Positions 7,722-18,005 are shown, numbered from the stretch's first letter. The stretch is 35,204 nucleotides of DNA from Deltaproteobacteria bacterium (GCA_017992605.1 JAGOOG010000020.1:1-35204), one strand, 5' to 3'. Notes: a model not told the origin generated them from the letters alone. Numbers and translations are program-made.

Positions 7722-8890
7722 ATGGCTGACAGGAATTTCATCTTTTCATCAGAATCCGTGACGGAAGGTCACCCCGACAAAGTTGCAGACAACATATCGG
7801 ACGCCATCCTTGACGAGATCATCGCCAACGACAGGCAGGCCCACGTGGCGTGCGAGACCCTGGTGACCACCGGCCTGGTGATCGTATCAGGCGAGGTCAC
7901 CACCACGCACCAGATCGACGTGCAGCGCATCGCGCGGCAGACCATAAAGGAGATCGGCTACACGGAAGCGGTCATGGGATTCAGCTGGAACACCTGCGGC
8001 GTCATGGTGACCCTGGACAAGCAGTCCCCGGACATCAACCAGGGCGTGGCGGAGGGCGAAGGCCTCTTCAAGGAGCAGGGCGCCGGCGACCAGGGCATGA
8101 TGTTCGGCTTTGCCTGCGACGAGACGGACATGCTCATGCCCGCCCCCATCTACTATGCCCACAAGCTCACCAAGGGCCTCGCAGACACCCGCAAGCAGGG
8201 GATCCTTGAGTTCCTCAGGCCCGACGGCAAGTCCCAGGTCTCCGTGCAGTACGTCAACGGAGCCCCGAAGCGGATCGACGGCATCGTGATCGCGGCCCAG
8301 CACGACGAGGACGCGAGCTACGAGACCGTTCGCGACGGCATCATGGAAGAGGTCATCAAGAAGCAGATCCCCGCCAAGCTCCTTGACAAGGACACCAAGT
8401 ACTACATCAACGCAACCGGGCGCTTTGTCCTGGGCGGCCCCCATGCCGACACCGGGCTCACGGGCCGCAAGATCATCGTGGACACCTACGGAGGGTTCGC
8501 CAGCCACGGCGGCGGAGCCTTCTCGGGCAAGGATCCCTCCAAGGTGGACCGCTCCGCCGCCTACATGGCTCGCAAGGTGGCCAAGAACATCGTAGCCGCA
8601 GGCCTTGCCAAGAAGTGCACCGTGCAGCTCGCCTACGCCATCGGCGTGGCAGACCCCATATCCGTCATGGTCGAGACCGGTGGCACGGGCGTCATGCCCG
8701 ACGACAATCTCGGCAAGCTCGTTCGGGAGGTGTTCCCGCTCAAGCCCAAGGGGATCATCGACCACCTCGACCTGCTCAGGCCCATCTACAAGAAGACCGC
8801 TGCCTACGGACACTTCGGCAGGCCCGAGCCCGAGTTCACCTGGGAGCTCACCGACATGGTCGGCAAACTTAAGGAAAAGGCGGGGAAGTA

Positions 8891-8891
<1 letters not shown>
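7722..8891 (+). CDS. metK: S-adenosylmethionine synthetase MetK
   Basis: 389 residues, normal length. It makes S-adenosylmethionine from methionine and ATP. Signatures seen are GHPDK at 16-20, the [10 protein letters not shown] signature at 120-129, and the glycine-rich [10 protein letters not shown] loop at 262-271 followed by [10 protein letters not shown]. Residue 261 is Ser where E. coli-like enzymes have Arg; this position appears variable in the family, so activity is not doubted. An AGGAGG ribosome-binding site lies 7 bases before the ATG. The stop TAA overlaps the ahcY ATG by one base, so synthesis of the methyl donor and removal of its product are coupled. No SAM or SAH riboswitch is recognisable in the 119-base leader. 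Confidence 0.98.
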
Positions 8892-10339
<1,448 letters not shown>

Positions 10340-10369
10340 GCGGACGTATCAAGAGGTCTTTAAAACCGA

Positions 10370-10424
10370 AACCCTCTGGAGTGGTGATTGGCGCCGAAAG
10401 CGCCAATCGCCACTCCAGAGGGTT
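10370..10424. terminator. Long hairpin between convergent ahcY and hydrolase genes
   Basis: Arms 10370-10394 and 10400-10424 pair over 25 bp with a single G-U pair in plus-strand RNA and a 5-base loop (CGAAA). The stem starts 30 bases after the ahcY stop. No continuous U-run follows; only TTCAATGTTTTC is found. It could act as a terminator for both convergent genes, as an mRNA 3'-end protector, or be a REP-like repeat. Only one copy occurs in this window. Confidence 0.6.
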
Positions 10425-10492
10425 CAATGTTTTCTGCACTCAGGGCACGGTTCCTGCCGGGCCTTTCTCTCACACCTGAAAGAACGCCCCCT

Positions 10493-11329
10493 CTACATAT
10501 GCCCGTCGATCCACGACCTCAGGTCGTTCAGCACCCTGGTCCGGTCCGCGGGCAGCTCGTTGTAGACCTCGTGCTTGAGGCCCTCGTAAAGCTTGAATGT
10601 CTTGTCCTGTGACCCGATCATCTCGAAGAGCTCCCTCTGGCCCGAGAAGGCGGTGTCGAGCGAGCCGAGCTGGATGAGGACCGGTATCCGAATCCTGGAT
10701 GCGTTCTGAGCGCCGATGACCACGAATCTGTTCATCTCGTGGGCGAGCCTGGGGGTGATGACGTTGTAGACCAGGGGGTCATCCACGTAGGCCTTCACCA
10801 CCTTGGGGTCCCGGGAGATGAATTCCGGCGGCAGCGGGGACTTCACGTGCACGGCCGGGAGGATCTTCGAGAGAATCTTGGTCAGCGTGATGAGGATCGC
10901 AGGGATGTCAGTGCCAGGCTTGGACCCCGTGCCGGACAGGATGAGCGCCCTGATACCGTCCGCATGCTGCTCCACGTAGTTCATGGCGATGAGGCTCCCC
11001 ATGGAATGGCCGAGCACCATGCAGGGTGCATCGGGGAGGCGCTTCCGGATCACCTCGATGAAGAACTGCCGCTCGTCGTCGATGAAGTCCTGGAAGCGCT
11101 TCACGTGACCGCGCCTGCCGGCGCTCCTGCCGTGTCCACGGTGATCGTTGCCGAACACCGCATAGCCGGCCGGCACCAGCTCGTTCACAACGTTTCCGTA
11201 CCGGTCGATGTGCTCGGCATAGCCGTGGATGAGATGGACCACGGCCCGGGGAGTCCCCTCGGGCAGCCAGGCCTTCCAGTACAGCGAGGTCCCGTCACGG
11301 GCTCTCAAGGTTCCGTTGATGGTATTCAT
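10493..11329 (-). CDS. Alpha/beta hydrolase of the monoacylglycerol lipase type
   Basis: 278 residues from ATG 11329, chosen because CAGGAGGG lies 10 bases upstream and the fold starts at once (MNTINGTLRARDG). The segments LIHGYAEH (oxyanion region), GNDHRGHGRSAG, the nucleophile elbow GHSMG with Ser109, Asp225 in GSLDTAF, and His253 in GLKHEVYNE form a complete Ser-Asp-His triad in the serine aminopeptidase S33/monoglyceride lipase pattern. No signal peptide is visible, so it is probably cytosolic. The natural ester is unknown; lysophospholipids or monoglycerides are the usual family substrates. It is transcribed away from the acyl-CoA dehydrogenase, with a 240-base shared upstream region. 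Confidence 0.88.
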   Translation of the reverse strand: MNTINGTLRARDGTSLYWKAWLPEGTPRAVVHLIHGYAEHIDRYGNVVNELVPAGYAVFGNDHRGHGRSAGRRGHVKRFQDFIDDERQFFIEVIRKRLPDAPCMVLGHSMGSLIAMNYVEQHADGIRALILSGTGSKPGTDIPAILITLTKILSKILPAVHVKSPLPPEFISRDPKVVKAYVDDPLVYNVITPRLAHEMNRFVVIGAQNASRIRIPVLIQLGSLDTAFSGQRELFEMIGSQDKTFKLYEGLKHEVYNELPADRTRVLNDLRSWIDGHM

Positions 11330-11480
11330 GCTCAACAGCCCTCCTGAAATCAATCTGTCACAGATGCACATGCAATGACCCAGAATAATCTTATGACACA
11401 GGTGGCACCGCGGAAACAACCGGATTGTCATGGAAACGATCTCCTATGCATGAACCGGGGGGGAAAATCAAGATGATCTG

Positions 11481-11509
11481 TTGACATGCATTTCGAGAAG
11501 GGATATAAG
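11481..11509 (+). promoter_or_regulatory. Strong sigma70-type promoter of the acyl-CoA dehydrogenase gene
   Basis: Perfect TTGACA (11481-11486), a 17-base spacer, then TATAAG (11504-11509). Transcription should start near 11516, giving a leader of about 58 bases that ends in an AAGGAGGG ribosome-binding site before the ATG at 11574. Confidence 0.8.
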
Positions 11510-11510
11510 A

Positions 11511-11526
11511 ATGAATGCTCATTCAT
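11511..11526 (+). promoter_or_regulatory. Palindromic operator at the transcription start
   Basis: ATGAATGCTCATTCAT is a 16-base inverted repeat (ATGAATG, 2-base centre, CATTCAT) directly after the -10 element and covering the expected start point. The TGAATG/CATTCA half-sites resemble those of TetR-family fatty-acid regulators such as B. subtilis FadR, although the spacing is shorter than that regulator's site. Binding here would block initiation. No regulator gene is in the window. Confidence 0.6.
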
Positions 11527-11573
11527 GCTACAGGACAAAGAACGCCAAACGATAATCTTGTAAGGAGGGTAAT

Positions 11574-13397
11574 ATGGCAAGTCAATGGGTAGACCTGAGA
11601 GACCTCAAGTTCCTGCTGCACGAGGTCTTCAAGATCGGTGAGGACATTCTCGGCAAGGGCAAGTTCGCCGACCACGACGCTGACATGGTGAACATGGTCC
11701 TCGACCAGGCGGCGAAGTTCACCGAGAACGACATCGCCCCCACGTATCCGGACGAGGTGCAGAGGAAGCCTGTCGAGGCGGTCTTCAAGGACGGCAAGGT
11801 GTACGCGCCCGAGGCATACCACAGGCTCTACAAGCTCTACTGCGAAGGCGGCTGGATGAGCGTGTCCGACAGTCCCGAGGTCGGCGGCCAAGGCTTCCCG
11901 GCCATGATCGCTGCGGCATGCGCACAGATGTTCCTCGCCGGCAACCAGGCCTTCCTCATGTACCCGGGTCTCGGTCACGGCGCTGCCCGGCTTGTCGAGG
12001 ACTTCTTCCAGCACCCCCTGCGCGAGCTCATCCTTGAGAAGATGTACACCGGCGTCTGGGGCGGCACCATGTGCCTCACCGAGCCGGGTGCAGGCTCCGA
12101 CGTGGGCGCCCTGAAGACCACGGCCAAGAAGAACGCGGACGGCACCTACTCCATCACCGGGACCAAGTGCTTCATCTCCTCCGGCGACCACGACCTCACC
12201 GAGAACATCATCCACCCTGTGCTTGCCAGGATCGAGGGCCACGAGCCCGGAACCAAGGGCATCTCCATCTTCGTGGTCCCCAAGATCAGGATCAACCCGG
12301 ACGGGTCCCTGGGCGAGCCCAACGACGTGAACTGCGGCGGCATCGAGAGCAAGATGGGCATCCACGGCAACGCAACCTGTACGCTCAACTTCGGTGAGAA
12401 CGGCAAGTGCATCGGCTGGCTCATGGGCGAGGAGAAGCAGGGCATGCCGATCATGTTCCACATGATGAACGAAGAGCGCCAGGGCGTGGGCACCATGGGC
12501 GTGGCCCTGTCCACCACCGCGTACCTCCACGCGCTGTCCTACGCCAAGGAGCGGTTCCAGGGCGTGAACATCATGCAGATGAAGGATCCCAACGCCAAGC
12601 AGACCACCATCATCAACCACCCCGACATCCGCAGGATGCTCCTCAAGATGAAGTCCATGACCGAGGGCATCAAGGTCCTGGCCCTGTTCTGCTACTACGC
12701 CATGGACCGCATGGCAATCGCGGCAGACGATGCCGAGAAGGAGAAGTGGCAGGGCATGATCGAGATGTACACCCCGCTCGTCAAGGCATACTGCACCGAC
12801 GTGGGCGACATCGTCACCAATCTGGCCGTCCAGACCTACGGCGGCTACGGCTTCTGCCGTGAGTACCCGGTGGAGCAGATGATGAGGGACAACAAGATCA
12901 ACACGATCTACGAAGGCACCAACGGCATCCAGGCCCTGGACCTCCTGGGCAGGAAGCTCGGCATGAAGAAGGGTCTCTACTTCATGAACATGCTGGGCGA
13001 GACCGCGGCTGAAGTCGGCAAGGCCAAGGCCAACGAGAACCTCAAGGCCGAGGCCGAGATCGTGGAGAAGGCCCTGAACGCCTGCGCCGGCACGGCCATG
13101 CAGTTCAGCCAGCTCATCAAGACCAACCCGTTTATCCCGCTCGTCGCGGCGACCGACTACCTCGGCTGCCTGGCCGAGGCGCTGTGCGGCTGGTTCCACA
13201 TCTGGATGGCCAACGTGGCCACCGAGAAGCTGGCGGCCAACCCCATCGAGCAGGAGAAGATGTTCTACACCGGCAAGGTCGAGGGCGCCAAGTTCTTCAT
13301 CAACCGGATCACCGCCCTGGTCCCGGCCAAGCTCGAGACCCTGACCAAGGACGAGATCAGCTGCATCAGGATCCCGGACGACGCGTTCGCGGTCTAA
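11574..13397 (+). CDS. Long-type acyl-CoA dehydrogenase
   Basis: 607 residues, the long class (FadE5/DmdC-like) with an extra C-terminal domain, rather than the usual 380-residue form. It is an FAD enzyme that oxidises acyl-CoA to 2-enoyl-CoA, passing electrons to ETF. Seen are MCLTEPGAGSD (166-176, FAD/substrate loop), TGTKCFISSGDHD, the arginine-containing segment near ERQGVGTMG, TYGGYGFCREYPVEQMMRD, and IYEGTNGIQ with the predicted catalytic Glu447. The extra domain is about 470-600. A strong promoter, operator and near-ideal ribosome-binding site suggest high, regulated expression. Codon use is strongly biased to C/G-ending codons. Chain-length preference cannot be read from the sequence. 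It is monocistronic, ending at a terminator. Confidence 0.93.
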   Translation: MASQWVDLRDLKFLLHEVFKIGEDILGKGKFADHDADMVNMVLDQAAKFTENDIAPTYPDEVQRKPVEAVFKDGKVYAPEAYHRLYKLYCEGGWMSVSDSPEVGGQGFPAMIAAACAQMFLAGNQAFLMYPGLGHGAARLVEDFFQHPLRELILEKMYTGVWGGTMCLTEPGAGSDVGALKTTAKKNADGTYSITGTKCFISSGDHDLTENIIHPVLARIEGHEPGTKGISIFVVPKIRINPDGSLGEPNDVNCGGIESKMGIHGNATCTLNFGENGKCIGWLMGEEKQGMPIMFHMMNEERQGVGTMGVALSTTAYLHALSYAKERFQGVNIMQMKDPNAKQTTIINHPDIRRMLLKMKSMTEGIKVLALFCYYAMDRMAIAADDAEKEKWQGMIEMYTPLVKAYCTDVGDIVTNLAVQTYGGYGFCREYPVEQMMRDNKINTIYEGTNGIQALDLLGRKLGMKKGLYFMNMLGETAAEVGKAKANENLKAEAEIVEKALNACAGTAMQFSQLIKTNPFIPLVAATDYLGCLAEALCGWFHIWMANVATEKLAANPIEQEKMFYTGKVEGAKFFINRITALVPAKLETLTKDEISCIRIPDDAFAV

Positions 13398-13421
13398 AAC
13401 GAGTCACGCGGAAACACCAGA

Positions 13422-13451
13422 GGGAGGGGACGTGAGTTCCCTCCCTTTTTT
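13422..13451 (+). terminator. Rho-independent terminator of the acyl-CoA dehydrogenase gene
   Basis: A 10-bp GC-rich stem (13422-13431 with 13436-13445, one G-U pair) with a GTGA loop is followed directly by six T residues. It starts 24 bases after the stop codon. The 148 bases from here to the flavin reductase stop hold nothing else recognisable. Confidence 0.9.
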
Positions 13452-13599
13452 ATTCTTTGTCCTGCAAGGACGATACAATTTCGAACTGATCCCGGGTTGG
13501 CATAGAACGACCGGCACCACCGGCGCGGGCGGCGCACCTGCATCCGCGTGCCTGCCGTGGTTGGATTCCTTTGAACCTGCACCTGTGAATACAGGCTTG

Positions 13600-14073
13600 C
13601 TACTTGTCTCCCCGATATCTCCCCGGGTACTGGGCAGTGGTGAGCGCTTCCCCTTCTCTTTTCAGGGACCCTCCTGTAACCCTGCCGATGAACAGCGTGT
13701 GGTCGCCGGTATCGACGGCCCGCTCCACCACGCAGTCGAGATACCCCAGGGAACCCTTGACGACGGGATTCCCTTCCGGGGAAAGATCGTACTCAACCCC
13801 ATCGAACTTGCGCCTCCAGTCGGGGATCTTGAACTGATTGAGCAGGCCCAAGGCATCTCTGGGCAGGAGATTGAAGGTGAACTTACCTGTCTGCCTGATC
13901 TGGTCATGCGAGAGGCGGTTTTTGCGAATGGCCAACGCGATGAGCGGCGGGGTATGGGAGCACTGTGCAACCCAGGAAGCGATCATGCCGTTATACAGGC
14001 CGTCGGCTGCGATGGTGACGAGATAGATACCGTAATGGAACCGGTCCAACACATCCTGCCATGACTTCTCCAT
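13600..14073 (-). CDS. Flavin reductase-like FMN-binding protein
   Basis: 157 residues, matching the flavin reductase-like split-barrel family. Seen are an N-terminal HYGIYLVTIAADGLYNGMIASWVAQCSHTPP-like strand-loop pattern (positions about 12-43, typical FMN phosphate and isoalloxazine contacts) and the later GSLGYLDCVVE and GDHTLFIGRV segments common to this family. It probably binds FMN as a dimer and transfers electrons from NAD(P)H or a rubredoxin-like partner; the partner is unknown. AAAGGAGGT precedes the ATG. It lies 60 bases after kdsD on the same strand and is the last gene of the exbB-to-flavin-reductase run. Confidence 0.85.
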   Translation of the reverse strand: MEKSWQDVLDRFHYGIYLVTIAADGLYNGMIASWVAQCSHTPPLIALAIRKNRLSHDQIRQTGKFTFNLLPRDALGLLNQFKIPDWRRKFDGVEYDLSPEGNPVVKGSLGYLDCVVERAVDTGDHTLFIGRVTGGSLKREGEALTTAQYPGRYRGDK

Positions 14074-14133
14074 GGGTGACCTCCTTTGGTGTTTTCTTTC
14101 TAAGTAGGGACGGGAAACAGGGAAGGGAAGGTC

Positions 14134-15114
14134 TCAGCGAAGCCCCAGCCTGCCCCTGCCCAAGAGGTCGTGCAGGTGGACGACACCCGTGAGAATTCCC
14201 GATTGATCGACGACCACCAGCGAGGTGATCAGGTGCTTCTCCATCATGTCCAGGGCATCGATGGCGAGCTTGTCAGCGCCGATGGTCTTGGGCCTGGGAG
14301 ACATGACGTCCCTGGCGCAGAGCCCGGCAAGGCGTTCGCCGTGCTTCAGCAAAACCCTCCTCAGGTCACCGTCCGTGATCATGCCCTCCACGTTCCGATC
14401 CGTACGCACCAGGGTGAACCCCAGCTTCTTGTCCGTCATCTCGATGACCACGTCATTGAGCGGTGTCTCAGGCGACACCACGGGGATGCGCTCCCCGGTG
14501 ATCATCATCTCGGAGATGCGGACCATGAGCTGTCTGCCGAGTTCTCCTGCAGGGTGGAGGACCAGGAAGGCATTGCGGTCGAACCCCTTGATCCGTGAGA
14601 CCACCACGGCGATGGCGTCGCCGAGGGCAAGCTGGGCCGTGGTGGAGGCGGTAGGGGCGAGGTTGAGGGTGCAGGCCTCCCTGCTGACCTTGCAGGTCAG
14701 CAGGATGTCCGATGCCCGCGCAAGGGGCGAATTCTCATCGGATGTAATCGAAATGACCGGTGTCTTCAATGTCTTAAGTGAAGGTATCAGGTCGAGGATC
14801 TCCTTGGTCCTGCCGCTGTTGGAAAACACGATGACCGCGTCGTCGGCCATGATGGACCCGAGGTCGCCGTGGAGCCCGTCCACCGGGTGCATGAACACGG
14901 CAGGGGTGCCGATGCTCATCATGGTGGAGGCCACCTTCCGGGCGATGATGCCCGACTTGCCTACCCCGGTGAGCACCACCTTGCCCTTGAGGCCCGCTAT
15001 GGCGAGAACGGCCCGTGCGAACGCATCGCCGATCTGCAAGGACAGCTCCTCGAGCCCCTCGATCTCGATACGCACCGTTTCCCTGCCGAGTTCGATGATC
15101 CTCGATGCGTTCAT
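14134..15114 (-). CDS. kdsD: Arabinose-5-phosphate isomerase (KdsD/KpsF/GutQ family)
   Basis: 326 residues: a SIS sugar-isomerase domain (about 30-170) and two CBS domains (about 205-326), the standard KpsF layout. It converts ribulose 5-phosphate to arabinose 5-phosphate, the precursor of Kdo in lipopolysaccharide, so it supports a Gram-negative envelope. Seen are LTGVGKSGIIARKVASTM, MHPVDGLHGDLGS, VFSNSGRTKEI and LHPAGELGR. The start overlaps the rimO stop by 4 bases (ATGA). No other Kdo genes are in the window. GutQ and KpsF are close paralogues, so the exact physiological name is an inference. Confidence 0.94.
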   Translation of the reverse strand: MNASRIIELGRETVRIEIEGLEELSLQIGDAFARAVLAIAGLKGKVVLTGVGKSGIIARKVASTMMSIGTPAVFMHPVDGLHGDLGSIMADDAVIVFSNSGRTKEILDLIPSLKTLKTPVISITSDENSPLARASDILLTCKVSREACTLNLAPTASTTAQLALGDAIAVVVSRIKGFDRNAFLVLHPAGELGRQLMVRISEMMITGERIPVVSPETPLNDVVIEMTDKKLGFTLVRTDRNVEGMITDGDLRRVLLKHGERLAGLCARDVMSPRPKTIGADKLAIDALDMMEKHLITSLVVVDQSGILTGVVHLHDLLGRGRLGLR

Positions 15115-16397
15115 ACGATCCTTCCGACGAGATCATACTCCATGGAACCGGTTATTTCCACCTCTGCCATATCCCCGGCATCGGCTCCACCCTCGTTGAT
15201 GATCACCGTGCCGTCGATCTCGGGCGCCTGGAACGACGCCCTTCCTGCCAGGAGGAGGTCGGTCTCCGGGTGATACCCCTCGACGAGTACTTGTATCCTC
15301 TTCCCTTTCATCTTGTGAAGCCTTTTTTTCGACAGGCTGCGCTGCAGGCCCATGATGCCGCGCATCCTCGCGAGTGCGGTGCGCCTGGCAGGAAAGTCCT
15401 TCATGGCAGCACTCTTCGTGCCCGTTTCCGGGGAATAGACGAAGACCCCGAGGTGATCGACTGTGCCCCGGGAGACAAAGTCCCTGAGCTCGGCGTAGGC
15501 CTGTCCGTCCTCCCCCGGGTGGCCCACCATGAGGCTCGTCCTGATCCAGATCTCCCTGGCGGCCGAACGGATCATGTCGAAGGCCCGGTGGACCGCTTTC
15601 GCACCGCCGCGCCTGCCCATGGCCTTCAGCACGGTATCGGAGACATGCTGCACGGGCAGGTCGATGTAGGGGCACACCCTGGGGTTGGTCTCGATCTGCC
15701 TGACAAGGCCCCGCGTCAGGGAGGCCGGGTGGACATACATGATGCGTATCCACTCCACCGCATCGATGACCGATATGTCGTCAATGAGGCGCACGAGGCC
15801 GTCGGTGAGCCCGATGTCGCGCCCGTAGCAGCCCAGGTCCTGGGCCACCAGAATGATCTCCTTCGCCCCCTTGCCCGCAAGGATGCGGCACTCCTCGACA
15901 ATGTCGCGCGGCGTCCTGCTGACGAGGCCTCCCCTGAGGGAAGGGATGAGGCAGTACCGGCATCGGTTGGAGCACCCTTCGCTCACCTTGACGCAGGCGC
16001 TGGCCGTGCCCGAGAAGAACGACCGCCTGACCACCGAGGAGAAGTCGGGCTCGAGATAGCGCTGACCCGCCTCGTAGGCCTGGACGACCCGTCCGTAGGT
16101 CCCGGGTCCTGCACAGAGGACGACCTCGGGAATCTCGGCGAGGACTTCCTCGTGGTACCTGCTCACGAGGCAGCCTGCGCAGATCACCTCCTTGCCGCCG
16201 CCGGTCATCTCGAGGATGGTGTCGACGGACTCCTGCACCGCGGAGGTCAGGAAGGAGCAGGTATTCACCACGACAAGGTCCGCATCCCGGGCGTCATTCA
16301 CCAGGGTATACCCGGCATTCATGAACTGCTCGCAGATGTACTCCGAGTCCACGAGGTTCTTGGGGCAGCCGAGGCTCACCAGGGCGATGCGTTTCAT
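15111..16397 (-). CDS. rimO: Ribosomal protein S12 methylthiotransferase RimO
   Basis: 428 residues from ATG 16397. It is a radical-SAM methylthiotransferase modifying an Asp of ribosomal protein S12. The N-terminal domain has the RimO-diagnostic SLGCPKNLVDSE with Cys11, then Cys47 (NTCSF) and Cys76 (CAGC) for one iron-sulfur cluster. The radical-SAM CxxxCxxC is Cys142-146-149 (CSNRCRYC). A TRAM-like substrate domain follows from about residue 360. The CPKN motif separates it from the tRNA enzyme MiaB. The open frame extends further upstream into glgC, but the family start is MKRIALVSLG. Only 8 bases separate it from the glgC stop and no ribosome-binding site is clear, suggesting translational coupling. 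Confidence 0.95.
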   Translation of the reverse strand: MKRIALVSLGCPKNLVDSEYICEQFMNAGYTLVNDARDADLVVVNTCSFLTSAVQESVDTILEMTGGGKEVICAGCLVSRYHEEVLAEIPEVVLCAGPGTYGRVVQAYEAGQRYLEPDFSSVVRRSFFSGTASACVKVSEGCSNRCRYCLIPSLRGGLVSRTPRDIVEECRILAGKGAKEIILVAQDLGCYGRDIGLTDGLVRLIDDISVIDAVEWIRIMYVHPASLTRGLVRQIETNPRVCPYIDLPVQHVSDTVLKAMGRRGGAKAVHRAFDMIRSAAREIWIRTSLMVGHPGEDGQAYAELRDFVSRGTVDHLGVFVYSPETGTKSAAMKDFPARRTALARMRGIMGLQRSLSKKRLHKMKGKRIQVLVEGYHPETDLLLAGRASFQAPEIDGTVIINEGGADAGDMAEVEITGSMEYDLVGRIV

Positions 16398-16405
16398 GGA
16401 AGGGG

Positions 16406-17641
16406 TCAATCGAACATGGTGTTCTTCGCGACTACGACGATGCCGCCGGGGGAGACGTCGAACCTCTTGGCGTCCTCCTCGGGATCGTACCCGATGGTGG
16501 TGCGTGCAGGCACCTTCACCCTCTTGTCGATGATGGTTCGCCTGATCCTGCAGTGCCTGCCGATCTCCACGTCTTCCATGAGGATGGAGTCCTCGATCTC
16601 GGTATAGCTGTTCACCCTGACGTTGGGCGAGATGATGGAGCGCTCCACCTTGCCGCCGGAAACGATTGATCCGCCGCAGATGATGGAGTCGAGCACCTGG
16701 CCGATCCGTTTGCCGTCCTGGCCGCCGGCGAAGACCATCTTTGACGGGGGATAGGGGCTGTACACCGTGTGCACAGGCCAGTTGGGATGGTACAGGTTGC
16801 ACTGGGGGATTACGGAGACGAGGTCCATGTTGGCCTCGTAGTAGGCGTCCAGGGTGCCGATGTCCCTCCAGTAGGAAGCCCTCATGATATCCTTGAAGGG
16901 ATATGCCATGACCTTGTTGTTCCTGACCATCTTGGGGATGATGTCCTTGCCGAAGTCGTGGCTGCTCGTCTTGAGCTTCGCATCTTCGACGAGCTTCCTG
17001 ATGAGCATCTTCGTGTGGAACACGTAGATCCCCATGGAGACCAGGACCCTGCTCGGGTCTCCCGGCATGGTGACCGGGTCCTTCCTGGGCTTTTCCTGGA
17101 AGCCCACGACGTTCATGTCCTTGTCCGCCTTGACGATGCCGAACTGGGACGCGGTCTCCACCGGCATGGGTACGGCCCCGAGGGTCACCTCCGCCTCGTT
17201 TTCCAGGTGGAACCGGATCATGTCCATATAGTTCATCTGGTAGATATGGTCACCCGACAGGATCAGGGTAAGCGGTATCATGTTCTGCTGGAGGGAGTAG
17301 ATATTCTGAAACACCGCGTCGGCCGTCCCCTCGTACCAGCTGCTCCCGATGCGCTGCTGGGCCGGGATGTCGTAGATGAACTCACCCATGGGGTAGGAGA
17401 AGAACGACAGCCAGCCCCTCTGGATGTGGCGGTTCAGGGAGTGGGACTTGTACTGGGAAAGCACGTAGATCCTTTTCAGGCCGGAGTTCACACAGTTCGA
17501 CAGCGTGAAGTCGATGATGCGGTACATCCCCCCGAACGGCACCGCAGGCTTCGCCCGGTCCTTGGTCAGCGGATAGAGCCGCTCACCCTTGCCCCCGGCG
17601 AGAATAACCGTTCCGACATCGTTCTGGCTTACAAAAGGCAT
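16406..17641 (-). CDS. glgC: Glucose-1-phosphate adenylyltransferase GlgC
   Basis: 411 residues, full length. It makes ADP-glucose from glucose 1-phosphate and ATP, the committed step of bacterial glycogen synthesis. Seen are the nucleotide-binding TVILAGGKGERLYPLT, KPAVPFGGMYRIIDF, the GTADAVFQN loop, LSGDHIYQMNY and FQEKP, followed by a left-handed beta-helix C terminus with hexapeptide-like repeats (SIICGGSIVSGGKVERSIIS). The ATG overlaps the receiver gene's TAA by one base. No glycogen synthase or branching enzyme is adjacent, so it stands apart from a classic glg operon. Confidence 0.96.
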   Translation of the reverse strand: MPFVSQNDVGTVILAGGKGERLYPLTKDRAKPAVPFGGMYRIIDFTLSNCVNSGLKRIYVLSQYKSHSLNRHIQRGWLSFFSYPMGEFIYDIPAQQRIGSSWYEGTADAVFQNIYSLQQNMIPLTLILSGDHIYQMNYMDMIRFHLENEAEVTLGAVPMPVETASQFGIVKADKDMNVVGFQEKPRKDPVTMPGDPSRVLVSMGIYVFHTKMLIRKLVEDAKLKTSSHDFGKDIIPKMVRNNKVMAYPFKDIMRASYWRDIGTLDAYYEANMDLVSVIPQCNLYHPNWPVHTVYSPYPPSKMVFAGGQDGKRIGQVLDSIICGGSIVSGGKVERSIISPNVRVNSYTEIEDSILMEDVEIGRHCRIRRTIIDKRVKVPARTTIGYDPEEDAKRFDVSPGGIVVVAKNTMFD

Positions 17642-17997
17642 TATTTCCCAATCAATTGAAAGATGGCATTCTTCAGCGCACTGAGATCGTGAGACTTCAC
17701 CACAAAGGCGTCGGCCGCCAAGGCCAGGGCATCATCCTTGTAGCTGGGGTAGGCGGTATGGATGACCACCGGGGTCTCGTGCTTGAGCTTCAGGATATGC
17801 CCCATGGTCTCGAACCCGTCCATGGCGGGCATCCTCAGGTCAAGGATGATGAGGTCCGGTTTCTCCTTGTTCTTGAGGATGGTCAGCGCCTCTTTCCCGT
17901 TGGCTGCGATGGATGTTGAATATCCCTCATCGTTGAGCTCCTGCCGGAGCAGCTCCTGGATATTCCTGTCATCTTCGATAATAAGGATCTGCTTCAT
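17641..17997 (-). CDS. Stand-alone CheY-like response regulator receiver
   Basis: 118 residues from ATG 17997, a single receiver domain without output domain. The acidic pocket Asp9-Asp10 (IEDD), phosphoacceptor Asp53 in ILDLRMPAMDG, Thr81 (HTAY) and Lys101 (VVKS) are all present, so phosphorylation is expected. A TTG at 18003 could add two codons. There is no usable ribosome-binding site; GGAG abuts the ATG. The preceding promoter suggests a leaderless message. Its stop overlaps the glgC start by one base. The cognate kinase and the target are unknown; the coupling hints at a link with carbon storage but this is inference. Confidence 0.9.
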   Translation of the reverse strand: MKQILIIEDDRNIQELLRQELNDEGYSTSIAANGKEALTILKNKEKPDLIILDLRMPAMDGFETMGHILKLKHETPVVIHTAYPSYKDDALALAADAFVVKSHDLSALKNAIFQLIGK

Positions 17998-18005
17998 CTC
18001 CAATA

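Noticed and set aside
8492-8551. Ser instead of Arg before the MetK glycine-rich loop as a sign of inactivation
   Set aside because: Other catalytic motifs are intact and this position is, as far as I recall, variable among bacterial MetK proteins. A full alignment would settle it.
16398-16802. Extended N terminus of RimO reading into glgC
   Set aside because: The extra 135 codons are out-of-frame glgC sequence without family similarity; the conserved RimO start MKRIALVSLGCPKN is at 16397.
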